DNA of 51,028 nucleotides, taken from NCBI RefSeq assembly GCF_004123805.1, contig NZ_RWJX01000027.1, forward strand, positions 1-51,028. The letters run 5' to 3'. Below, piece after piece: positions 16,613 through 24,239 of this stretch. This stretch comes from Cellulomonas endophytica. GTDB lineage: Bacteria; Actinomycetota; Actinomycetes; Actinomycetales; Cellulomonadaceae. Numbering within the stretch: position 1 is the stretch's first letter; every line of letters starts with the position of its first letter. The translations under genes were made by a program, and so were the position numbers. The notes under the pieces are model-generated. The model did no database searches. It was not told the origin of the DNA and was given only the letters and a program-made list of their open reading frames with translations.

Positions 16613-17782
16613 TCAGGCGCCCCAGCCGGCCTGCTGGCCGCCGACGCGCTCCGCCGCGATGGACTGCGCGTAGCCGGACTCGCGGTAGGCCCGCATCGGG
16701 TCCTCGGGCAGGCCGCGGCCCGCGCGCCACTCCGCCAGGGCGGGCCGCACGTCCGTGTAGAAGGCGTCCATGAGGAGGCCGTTCGCGCCGAGGACGTCGC
16801 CGGCCTCCTGCGCCGCCGCCAGGGCCGTCATGTCCACGAGCAGGGCCCGCGCCGTCATCTCCTGCACGTTGAGCACGGAGCGGATCTGGCCGGGGATCTT
16901 CTCCTCGACGTTGTGGCACTGGTCGAGCATGAACGCCACGCCCGAGCCCGCGTCGAGCCCGCCGCCGCGCACGACCTCGAAGAGGATCCGGAACAGCTGG
17001 AACGGGTCCGCCGCGCCGACGATGAGGTCGTCGTCGGCGTAGTTGCGCGAGTTGAAGTCGAACGACCCGAGCCGACCGAGGCGCAGGAGCTGGGCGACGA
17101 TGAACTCGATGTTCGTCGAGGGCGCGTGGTGGCCCGTGTCCAGGCAGACGACGGCTCGCTCGCCCAGCGCCGTGACGTGCGCGTACGCCGTGCCCCAGTC
17201 CGGCACGTCCATCGTGTAGAAGTACGGCTCGAAGATCTTGTACTCGAGCACGAGGCGCTGGTCGTCGCCGAGGCGGTCGTAGATCCGGCGCAGGGAGTCC
17301 GCGAGGCGGTCCTGGCGGCCGCGGATGTCCTGCTGGCCGGCGTAGTTGGTGCCGTCGGGCAGCCAGATCTTGAGGTCCTGCGAGCCCGTCTCGTGCATGA
17401 CGTCGATGCACGCGAAGTGGTGGTCGACGGCCTTCTGCCGGATCCGCGGGTCCAGGTGCGTGAGCGAGCCGTACTTGTAGTCGTCGTCCTGGAACGTGTT
17501 CGAGTTGATCGTCCCGAGCCGGATGCCCAGGTCCTCGGCGAAGGCGGTCAGCTTGCCCCAGTCCTCGACCTGGTCCCACGGGATGTGGAGCGCGACGGAG
17601 GGCGCCAGGCCCGTGAGCCGGTGCACCTGGGCCGCGTCCGAGAGCTTCTCCTCGACCGTGCGCGGCGTGCCGGGGGTGGCGAAGACCTTGAAGCGCGTGC
17701 CGGCGTTGCCGAAGGCCCACGACGGCAGCTCGATCGCCTGCACGGCGAGCCGCTCCAGGACGGCGGCGGGGATGGTGCTCAC
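16613..17782 (-). CDS. rhaI: L-rhamnose isomerase
   Basis: 389 residues from GTG 17782, preceded by GAGGAG six bases upstream. TIM-barrel sugar isomerase of the RhaI type (Pseudomonas-like, distinct from E. coli RhaA): visible metal and substrate segments are LEYKIFEPYFY, VCLDTGHHAPSTN and FDFNSRNYADDDLIVGAADP. It converts L-rhamnose to L-rhamnulose, the first step, and is the first gene of the operon rhaI-rhaEW-rhaB-lutA-lutB-lutC. A well-formed promoter with an operator at the expected start site lies about 100 bp upstream. Confidence 0.93.
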   Translation of the reverse strand: MSTIPAAVLERLAVQAIELPSWAFGNAGTRFKVFATPGTPRTVEEKLSDAAQVHRLTGLAPSVALHIPWDQVEDWGKLTAFAEDLGIRLGTINSNTFQDDDYKYGSLTHLDPRIRQKAVDHHFACIDVMHETGSQDLKIWLPDGTNYAGQQDIRGRQDRLADSLRRIYDRLGDDQRLVLEYKIFEPYFYTMDVPDWGTAYAHVTALGERAVVCLDTGHHAPSTNIEFIVAQLLRLGRLGSFDFNSRNYADDDLIVGAADPFQLFRILFEVVRGGGLDAGSGVAFMLDQCHNVEEKIPGQIRSVLNVQEMTARALLVDMTALAAAQEAGDVLGANGLLMDAFYTDVRPALAEWRAGRGLPEDPMRAYRESGYAQSIAAERVGGQQAGWGA

Positions 17783-17883
17783 GAAGGTCTCCTCGGCGAG
17801 GTCGGGCAGTCGGACGACTGGTGCGTCCGGACGCGCCGGACAGGCGGGCGGCGGGAACGCACGGCCTCCTCGACGAGGCTGTG

Positions 17884-17895
17884 TGAATCGTTCCA
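17884..17895. promoter_or_regulatory. putative LacI-family (RhaR) operator of the rhamnose operon
   Basis: TGAATCGTTCCA, an imperfect palindrome around a central CG (minus strand TGGAACGATTCA), the usual LacI-type operator shape. It begins two to three bases downstream of the expected transcription start of the rhaI promoter, where a bound repressor would block initiation. Confidence 0.5.
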
Positions 17896-17904
17896 ACGGG
17901 TCCG

Positions 17905-17934
17905 ACAGTAGGGCGCGTCGAGACCCGCCGTCAA
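17905..17934 (-). promoter_or_regulatory. promoter of the rhamnose/lactate operon
   Basis: On the minus strand TTGACG (17934-17929), an 18-bp spacer and TACTGT (17910-17905), a good match to a housekeeping sigma-70 type promoter. It would give a 5' leader of about 115 nt before rhaI. Confidence 0.6.
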
Positions 17935-18067
17935 GGCCGCCGGGCCCCTGGCACCTCGCCCGTGCCCTGCGGCCGAGCGCGCCCGGACCCGCCGGCCGCC
18001 CCGCCGACGGACCCGTCGCGGGTCGGACGACCGGTGCACGCCGGCCTCCCCCGGCCCACGCCCCGCC

Positions 18068-18226
18068 CGGTGCGCGCCCCACCCGACCGGCCCACGCCCC
18101 GCCCCACCGGTGCGCGCCCCACCCGACCGGCCCACGCCCCGCCCCACCGGTGCGCGCCCCGCCCGACCGGCCCACCCCCCGCCCCACCGGTGCGCGACCC
18201 GCCCGACCGGCCCACCCCCGCCCCAC
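18068..18226. repeat. 40-bp tandem repeat, four copies
   Basis: Copies begin at 18068, 18108, 18148 and 18188; the first two are identical, the third has two changes and the fourth is 39 bp with further changes. Each unit begins CGGTGCGCG and contains CCCGACCGGCCCAC. There are no spacers, so this is a direct tandem array, not CRISPR. Confidence 0.92.
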
Positions 18227-18232
18227 CGGTGC

Positions 18233-18292
18233 GCGTCGCACTTCGCCGTCGACGGGGCACCTGCAGGTGCGACACCGACGGCGAAGTGCGAC
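18233..18292. repeat. structured repeat copy 1 (50-bp direct repeat within a 58-bp inverted repeat)
   Basis: Positions 18233-18282 are identical to 18408-18457. Arms GTCGCACTTCGCCGTCG (18235-18251) and CGACGGCGAAGTGCGAC (18276-18292) are perfect 17-bp complements, and the intervening sequence carries two further palindromes, CCGTCGACGG (18246-18255) and GCACCTGCAGGTGC (18257-18270). Confidence 0.9.
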
Positions 18293-18407
18293 ACCGGCGG
18301 CGGGGTTCGGCACCGACGCCATGGTCCGGCACCGACGCCAGGGTCCGGCACCGATGCGACCTGCGACGCCGGTGGCCGGGCGCCACCGCACCGCAGGCCG
18401 ACGCCCG

Positions 18408-18467
18408 GCGTCGCACTTCGCCGTCGACGGGGCACCTGCAGGTGCGACACCGACGGCAGAGTGCGAC
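18408..18467. repeat. structured repeat copy 2
   Basis: The first 50 bp match copy 1 exactly; the right arm reads CGACGGCAGAGTGCGAC, two bases different from copy 1, so the outer stem is imperfect while both inner palindromes are kept. Confidence 0.9.
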
Positions 18468-18597
18468 GCCGAGGCGGGGTGCGACACCGACGGGGTGCGA
18501 CGCCGACGGTCGGGTTCGACGCTGATCAGGGGCGACGCCGATCAGGGGCGACGCCGGTGGGCGGGGGCGACGGCGATGGGCGGCGGCGGGTGGTCCC

Positions 18598-19626
18598 CTA
18601 GACCTCGCTGGAGGCGCGGACCACGAGCTCCGGGGCGAAGACGACGTGGTCGGCCGCCGCGCCGGGCTCCCGGCCGCGCAGGAGCAGGTCCGCCGCGCTC
18701 CAGCCGACGTCGTGGGTCGGCTGGCGCACCGAGGTGAGCGGCACGGCCAGCTCGGCGGCGATCTCGATGTCGTCGTACCCCACGATCGCCACCCGGCGCA
18801 GGAGGGCCGTGCCGCCGAGGCGGCGCAGGTGCCGCTGGACGCCGACGGCCACGAGGTCGTTGACGCAGAAGACGGCCTCGGGCGGCCGACCGTCGGCCTC
18901 GACCAGCGCGCGCACCGCGGCCTCGCCGCCCGGCGCGTCGAGCGAGGGCAGCCGGACCTCCCGCACCACCCGGTCCGGGTCGAGACCGGCCTCCACGACG
19001 GCGTGCCGCACGCCCCGCAGGCGCTCGGCGCACTGACGGATGCTGTGCGGCCCGTTGAGGAACGTCAGGGACGCGTGCCCCCGGTCGAGCAGGTGCCGCG
19101 CCGCGAGCGCGCCGCCGGCGGCGTCGTCCACGCCCACGGACGGGAAGTCGTCGTCGTCCGTGGCCGCGTCGAGGAGCACGACCCGCACGCCGCGCCGCCG
19201 CAGCGCCTCCAGGTGCTCCCGCTCCGGCGCGCTGGGCACCACGAGGACGCCGACGACGCCGTGCTCCTCGAAGAGCCGCAGGTACTTGCGCTCGCGCTCG
19301 AGGTCCTCGTCGGAGCTCGCCAGCATGAGGGTGTGGTCCGCCGCCGCCAGCCGGTCCTCGATGCCGCGGGCCACGTCCGTGAAGAACGGGTTGCGGATGT
19401 CGAGGAGCACCGCGCCCACGGTCGTGATGGTCCCGGCGCGCAGCTGCCGCGCCATCCCGTTGGGGACGAACGAGAGCTCCTCGATCGCCGCGAGCACGCG
19501 GTCGCGGGTGGCGGGCGTGACGACGTGGGGCCGGTTCAGCACGTTCGAGACCGTGCCGACGGCCACGCCGGCGCGCCGGGCGACGTCGCTGATGGACGCC
19601 CGCTTCCGTTCGACGTCGCGCGGCAC
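18598..19626 (-). CDS. LacI family regulator, probable repressor of the rhamnose operon
   Basis: 342 residues from GTG 19626, preceded by AGGATGG. HTH at about 11-32 (SISDVARRAGVAVGTVSNVL) and hinge PNGMARQLRAG. The ligand domain has FFTDVARGIEDRL, VGVLVVPSAP, CVNDLVAVGVQRHL and VGYDDIEIAAELAVPLTSVRQP, all standard for the family. Position on the same strand directly upstream of rhaI and the operator-like site in the rhaI promoter make a RhaR role likely, though the ligand (rhamnose or rhamnulose) is inferred from context only. Confidence 0.88.
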   Translation of the reverse strand: MPRDVERKRASISDVARRAGVAVGTVSNVLNRPHVVTPATRDRVLAAIEELSFVPNGMARQLRAGTITTVGAVLLDIRNPFFTDVARGIEDRLAAADHTLMLASSDEDLERERKYLRLFEEHGVVGVLVVPSAPEREHLEALRRRGVRVVLLDAATDDDDFPSVGVDDAAGGALAARHLLDRGHASLTFLNGPHSIRQCAERLRGVRHAVVEAGLDPDRVVREVRLPSLDAPGGEAAVRALVEADGRPPEAVFCVNDLVAVGVQRHLRRLGGTALLRRVAIVGYDDIEIAAELAVPLTSVRQPTHDVGWSAADLLLRGREPGAAADHVVFAPELVVRASSEV

Positions 19627-19806
19627 GCGCCCATCCTGGCAGAACGGCGCGCGTCCCCGTGGCAGGGCGTCCCCGGACCCTCCTGGCCGCCCGTGCCCGG
19701 CCGATAGGATCGACGTGGTCGCGGCTCGCGCCCCACCCGCCGGGTCCGCCCGGCTCCCTGTCCCCACCCCGGGTCCGGCCGCCGACGGCCGGGAGAGGAA
19801 CCGGCC

Positions 19807-20604
19807 GTGCGCCGCAGCGTGACCTCCCACCTCGTCCTCGACGTGCAGGCGCCCGCCGAGCTCGTGCTCGCCGTCGCCGTGGCCGACGGCGCCTGGGAGC
19901 GCGAGGAGCGCCTCGACGTGCGCGGCGAGGCCGCCCCGCTCGCGGTGCGCGAGGTCAAGGCGCCCCACGGCGGCCGCCTGCACCGGGTCGACGCCCCCGC
20001 GGGCCTCGTCGTGGTCGACTACAGGGCCGTCGTGACCGGTGACGCCGGCCCGCCCGCCGCCGACGAGCTCGACCTGGAGGAGTACCGGCGCCCCAGCCGC
20101 TACGCCGACTCCGACCGGCTCCTGTCCTTCGCGCTCGACCAGTTCTCGGGGCTCACGGGCGGCGCCCTCGCCGACGCCGTGGTCGCCTGGGTCGGCCGGC
20201 ACGTGCAGTACTGGCCGGGCTCGAGCCTGCCGACCGACGGGGCGACCGACACCCTCCTGGCGCGCCGGGGTGTGTGCCGCGACTTCGCGCACCTCGTCGT
20301 CGCGATGCTCCGCGCCCGGGACGTGCCCGCGCGGCTCGCCGCCGTCTACGCCCCGGGCCTGAAGCCCATGGACTTCCACGCGGTGGCCGAGGCGTGGGTC
20401 GACGGCGGCTGGCGCGTGCTCGACGCCACGGGCATGGCGCCGCGGCCGTCCCTCGTCCGGATCATGACCGGCCGCGACGCCACCGACACCGCGTTCCTGT
20501 CGACCTACGGCGGCGCCGTCCGGCTCCGCTCCATGACCGTCACCGCCGTGGCGCTCGACGGGCTGCCCGACGACGACGGCACGGGGGTCGTCGAGCTGCG
20601 CTGA
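19807..20604 (+). CDS. transglutaminase-like (papain-like fold) protein
   Basis: 265 residues from GTG 19807 with GAGAGGA upstream. An N-terminal beta-rich part (about 1-85; VTSHLVLDVQAPAELVLAVAV) matches the N-terminal segment often found before bacterial transglutaminase domains. The transglutaminase core follows with all three catalytic residues: Cys in RRGVCRDFAHL (about 157), His in MDFHAVAEAWV (about 190) and Asp in WRVLDATGMAPR (about 206). Related proteins are cytosolic cysteine peptidases or amide hydrolases. No signal peptide or TM helix. It is divergent from the LacI gene, convergent with dnaG, and shows no pathway link. Confidence 0.88.
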   Translation: MRRSVTSHLVLDVQAPAELVLAVAVADGAWEREERLDVRGEAAPLAVREVKAPHGGRLHRVDAPAGLVVVDYRAVVTGDAGPPAADELDLEEYRRPSRYADSDRLLSFALDQFSGLTGGALADAVVAWVGRHVQYWPGSSLPTDGATDTLLARRGVCRDFAHLVVAMLRARDVPARLAAVYAPGLKPMDFHAVAEAWVDGGWRVLDATGMAPRPSLVRIMTGRDATDTAFLSTYGGAVRLRSMTVTAVALDGLPDDDGTGVVELR

Positions 20605-20664
20605 GGTGCGACCCCGTCGCCCACCGCTCCCGGCCGCCGCGTGCGGCGACGCCGGGCTGCCGGG

Positions 20665-22815
20665 CTACGCGCTCTCGCGCAGCGTGCGGCGCTGGTTCTC
20701 CACCGCGACGAGCTCGGCGAACGCCGCCCCGTACGCCGCGGGGTCCGCCTCGGCGTCCATCCGCTGCAGGCGTCCGCGCAGGTCGGCGATGTGCCGCGTG
20801 TAGCCCAGCTCGACGAGACGCAGGACGAGCCCGCGCACGTAGCTGCCGAGCACGTCCGGCCGGTCCTCGGCCAGCGGCGCGACCGCCAGCTCCGTGACGA
20901 GCGGCCGCACCGTCTGGCCGGCCTCCTCCAGCACGCGCCCCACCCAGCCCGTCGCGACGCCGCTGGCCGCCGTCATCGTGACGGCCCCCGTGACGCCGCC
21001 CGCCGCCCGCACCGCCTCGTGGACGGCGCGGTGCACCGGGACGGAGAAGGCGTCGGCGCCGAGCTGGTCGAACTCCACCGGCACGAGCTCCGGCACCTGC
21101 AGCACGACCTCGAGGGCCGCCCGCTCGACCTGCACGACGGGGTCGCGGCGGTCCGGCGTCCGGTCCTCGTGCGGGCGCGCCGGCCGCTCCTCGTCCCGCC
21201 CTCCCCCGTACCCGCTCCCCCGGCCGTCGTCGCGGCGGCCGCCGTCGCGGGACGTCCACCGGCCGTCGCGGCCGCCGGAGGGGCGCCGGCCGTCCTCGCG
21301 GCGACCCTCGTCGCGGCGCCCCTCGTCGCGGCCGCGGCCCTCGCCCGGCCCGGTGCGCGCGCCGCCCGCGCGGGACCGGTCCCGGTCGGCCCGCTCGTCG
21401 GTGCGGTCGCCGCCCGTCGGCCCGGTGCCGAAGCGGCCGCCGGCCGCACCGCCGCGGCGCGCGGCCTCGACCGCCCGCTGGACGGTCTCGACGTCCTCCA
21501 TCCCGAGCCACCCCGCGAGCAGGCGCGTGTACTCCGGGCGCAGGGCGCGGTCGCGGATCTGCGCGACGGCCGGGGCCGCCGACCGCAGCGCGTTCACGCG
21601 GCCCTCGGGCGTCCCGAGGTCGAAGGCGCGCAGCGTGGACCGCACGACGAACTCGAAGAGCGGCTGCCGCTGGGCGACGAGCGCCCGCACGGCGTCGGGC
21701 CCCTTCGTCTGCCGCAGGTCGCAGGGGTCGAGGCCGCCGGGCTCGACGGCGACGAACGTCTGCATGGAGAACGCCTGGTCCTCGCCGAACGCGCGCAGGG
21801 CCGCCTTCTGCCCGGCGGCGTCGCCGTCGAAGGTGAACACCACCTCGCCGCCGAGCGACGTGCCGCCGGCCAGCTGCAGGCCGGCCGAGGAGCCGGCGTC
21901 CCCCAGCAGCCGCCGCAGCAGCCGGGCGTGGTCCGTCCCGAAGGCCGTGCCGCAGGTCGCCACCGCGCCCGCCACGCCGGACAGGTGCATCGCCATGACG
22001 TCCGTGTAGCCCTCGACGACGACGACCCGCTTGTCCTTCGCGATCGCCCGCTTCGCCAGGTCCAGGCCGTAGAGCACGTGCGACTTGCGGTAGACCGCCG
22101 TCTCGGGGGTGTTGAGGTACTTCGGGCCCGTGTCGTCCTCGAGCAGCCGCCGGGCGCCGAAGCCGACGGTGTCCCCCGTGACCTCGCGGATCGGCCAGAC
22201 GAGCCGCCCGCGGAAGCGGTCGTAGACGCCGCGCCGGCCCTCGGACACCAGACCGGCCGCGGCGAGCTCGGCCTCCGTGAAGCCGCGGCCGCGCAGGTGC
22301 CGCAGCAGCCCGTCCCAGCCCTGCGGCGCGTACCCGACGCCGAAGGTGTCGGCCGCCGCCCGGTCGAACCCGCGCTCGGCGAGGAACCGCCGCGCCACGG
22401 CCGCCTCGGGCGAGGTCAGCCCCTCGCGGAAGAACTCCTCGGCCTGGCGGTTCGCGTCGAGCAGGCGGCGGCGCCGCCCCGGCTCCTCGCCCGGGCGGGG
22501 CGCACCGCCCTCCTCGTACCGCAGCTGGATGCCGGCACGGCCGGCCAGGTGCTCGACGGCCTCGGCGAACGCGAGACCGTCGACCTTCTGCACGAAGTCG
22601 ATGACGTCGCCGCCCTCGCCGCAGCCGAAGCAGTGGTAGCGGCCCACGTGCGGGCGCACGTGGAACGAGGGGCTGCGCTCGTCGTGGAACGGGCACAGGC
22701 CCTTGAGGGAGCCGACGCCCGCCGGCCGCAGCGCCACGTGGGCGCCCACGACCTCCTCGATGCGGGCGCGCTCGCGGACCGCCTCCACGTCCTCCCGCAC
22801 GATGCGCCCCGCCAC
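20665..22815 (-). CDS. dnaG: DNA primase DnaG with long Arg/Gly/Asp-rich linker
   Basis: 716 residues, GTG start. The zinc-binding domain is at 38-65 (CPFHDERSPSF then YHCFGCGEGGD), the RNA polymerase/Toprim core at about 120-420 with VVVVEGYTDVMAMH and the metal acidic cluster FTFDGDAAG, then an unusual low-complexity segment of about 110 residues (about 455-560) dominated by R, G and D, and the C-terminal DnaB-helicase-binding domain (about 565-716) ending in VAVENQRRTLRESA. It makes RNA primers at the replication fork. It is followed upstream by dgt, the usual actinobacterial pairing. Confidence 0.96.
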   Translation of the reverse strand: MAGRIVREDVEAVRERARIEEVVGAHVALRPAGVGSLKGLCPFHDERSPSFHVRPHVGRYHCFGCGEGGDVIDFVQKVDGLAFAEAVEHLAGRAGIQLRYEEGGAPRPGEEPGRRRRLLDANRQAEEFFREGLTSPEAAVARRFLAERGFDRAAADTFGVGYAPQGWDGLLRHLRGRGFTEAELAAAGLVSEGRRGVYDRFRGRLVWPIREVTGDTVGFGARRLLEDDTGPKYLNTPETAVYRKSHVLYGLDLAKRAIAKDKRVVVVEGYTDVMAMHLSGVAGAVATCGTAFGTDHARLLRRLLGDAGSSAGLQLAGGTSLGGEVVFTFDGDAAGQKAALRAFGEDQAFSMQTFVAVEPGGLDPCDLRQTKGPDAVRALVAQRQPLFEFVVRSTLRAFDLGTPEGRVNALRSAAPAVAQIRDRALRPEYTRLLAGWLGMEDVETVQRAVEAARRGGAAGGRFGTGPTGGDRTDERADRDRSRAGGARTGPGEGRGRDEGRRDEGRREDGRRPSGGRDGRWTSRDGGRRDDGRGSGYGGGRDEERPARPHEDRTPDRRDPVVQVERAALEVVLQVPELVPVEFDQLGADAFSVPVHRAVHEAVRAAGGVTGAVTMTAASGVATGWVGRVLEEAGQTVRPLVTELAVAPLAEDRPDVLGSYVRGLVLRLVELGYTRHIADLRGRLQRMDAEADPAAYGAAFAELVAVENQRRTLRESA

Positions 22816-22870
22816 GGGCGCAGTCTAGGTCGCGCCGCCCACGCGCCCCGGCGCCCGGGGCGGCGCACCC

Positions 22871-24172
22871 TCAGCGCCGCGGGCGCACCAGGCGGGCGTG
22901 CAGCTCCGTGGCCGACACGTCGGTGAGCGAGGCCACCTGGTCCACGACGACCCGCAGCCGCGCCGCGTCGTCGCCGGCCGCCCGCCAGTCCGCGGCGAAG
23001 GGCGGCTCCAGCGCGATCGGCGCCCGGTCGGCCAGCACCACGACGAGGTCCTCGAGCACCTCCCGCTGCCGTCCGTAGAGCGGCTCGAGCTCGCGCGGCG
23101 CCATGACGTAGGCGACCGCGAGCCCCTTGAGGACGAGGATCTCGGCCACGGTGTCCACCGGCACGACGAGGTCGGCGGCGTACCGGGTGAGGGGCCCCGG
23201 GCCGTACCGCTCCCTCGTCGCCCGCTGCGCGGCCTTCGCGAACCGGCCGATGAGCTGGCTCGTCGCGTCCTTGAGCACCGCGAGCGCGCCCCGCGACCCG
23301 TCGAACCCCGGCCGCCACAGCCGTGCCGCGACGAGCCGGTCCATCGCGTCGAGCAGGCCGTCCTCGCCGATCGCGTCCCCGTACCAGGTGTGCACGGCCT
23401 CCACGACGCGGTCGCGCTCCTCCGTCCGCTCGAGCACCGCGAGGTCCACGCGCCCGCCGACGACCGCGTCCTCCACGTCGTGCACGGAGTACGACACGTC
23501 GTCGGCGAGGTCCATCACCTGCGCCTCGAGGCACTTGCGACCCTCGGGGGCGCCCTCGCGCAACCACGCGAACACCGGCAGGTCGTCCTCGTAGACGCCG
23601 AACTTGTGGGTCGGCCGGCCGCTCGCCGGGCTCAGCGGCCCCTCCCCGAACCGCCACGGGTACTTCACCGACGCGTCGAGGCTCGCCCGCGTGAGGTTGA
23701 GGCCCACGGCCGTCCCGTCCGGCCCGACGACCTTGGGCTCCAGCCGGGTGAGCAGGCGCAGCGTCTGCGCGTTCCCCTCGAAGCCGCCGATGTCACGGGC
23801 GAGCGAGGCCAGCGCCCGCTCCCCGTTGTGGCCGAACGGCGGGTGGCCGAGGTCGTGCGCGAGGCAGGCGGTGTCCACGACGTCGGGGTCGCACCCCAGC
23901 GCCTTGCCGATCTCGCGCCCGACCTGCGCCACCTCGAGGGTGTGCGTGAGCCGCGTGCGCACGAAGTCGTCCGACGAGGGGCCCAGCACCTGGGTCTTCG
24001 CGCCGAGCCGCCGCAGCGCCGAGGAGTGCACGAGCCGTGCGCGGTCCCGCTCGAACGCGGTCCGCGCGCTCGACTTCGGCGCCTCGCGCACCCACCGCTC
24101 GCGGTCCCGGTCGGCGTAGGCGTCGTCGACGAGCCGGGCGCCGTCGGGGGCGCGGTCGTCGAGGGCGGTCAC
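22871..24172 (-). CDS. dgt: deoxyguanosinetriphosphate triphosphohydrolase-like protein
   Basis: 433 residues, GTG start 55 bp upstream of dnaG. HD-domain phosphohydrolase: RTRLTHTLEVAQVGR supplies the first His, CLAHDLGHPPFGHNGE the HD pair and following His residues, and DLADDVSYSVHDVEDA the last metal Asp. It opens dNTPs to nucleoside and triphosphate, balancing dNTP pools. Length and the dgt-dnaG order match the actinobacterial dGTPase. Confidence 0.94.
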   Translation of the reverse strand: MTALDDRAPDGARLVDDAYADRDRERWVREAPKSSARTAFERDRARLVHSSALRRLGAKTQVLGPSSDDFVRTRLTHTLEVAQVGREIGKALGCDPDVVDTACLAHDLGHPPFGHNGERALASLARDIGGFEGNAQTLRLLTRLEPKVVGPDGTAVGLNLTRASLDASVKYPWRFGEGPLSPASGRPTHKFGVYEDDLPVFAWLREGAPEGRKCLEAQVMDLADDVSYSVHDVEDAVVGGRVDLAVLERTEERDRVVEAVHTWYGDAIGEDGLLDAMDRLVAARLWRPGFDGSRGALAVLKDATSQLIGRFAKAAQRATRERYGPGPLTRYAADLVVPVDTVAEILVLKGLAVAYVMAPRELEPLYGRQREVLEDLVVVLADRAPIALEPPFAADWRAAGDDAARLRVVVDQVASLTDVSATELHARLVRPRR

Positions 24173-24239
24173 GCGCCCAGGGTAACGAGACGGCCGAGCA
24201 GGGAGCCGACCAGGCCGGCGCAGGGCCGGTCGAGCGCCG

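Larger units (their letters stand above)
17936..18597. repeat. repeat-rich non-coding region between rhaI and its regulator
   Basis: About 660 bp without a credible gene. It holds, from left to right, a 40-bp tandem array (18068-18226), two copies of a 50-bp direct repeat with nested inverted repeats (18233-18282 and 18408-18457), scattered copies of GTGCGACACCGACGG-like words, and two 16-bp units CGACGC[TC]GATCAGGGG (18517-18532, 18533-18548). Frames open across it translate to low-complexity Arg/Gly/Ala/Pro sequence that mirrors the repeat period. Confidence 0.8.

Noticed and set aside
18068..18226. Possible CRISPR array
   Set aside because: The 40-bp copies are directly adjacent without spacers, are not palindromic in the usual manner, and no cas gene is present.
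17931..18525. Several open frames of 160-220 codons on both strands between rhaI and its regulator
   Set aside because: They reproduce the 40-bp and 50-bp DNA repeats as periodic Arg/Gly/Pro/Ala sequence and have no ribosome site or domain.
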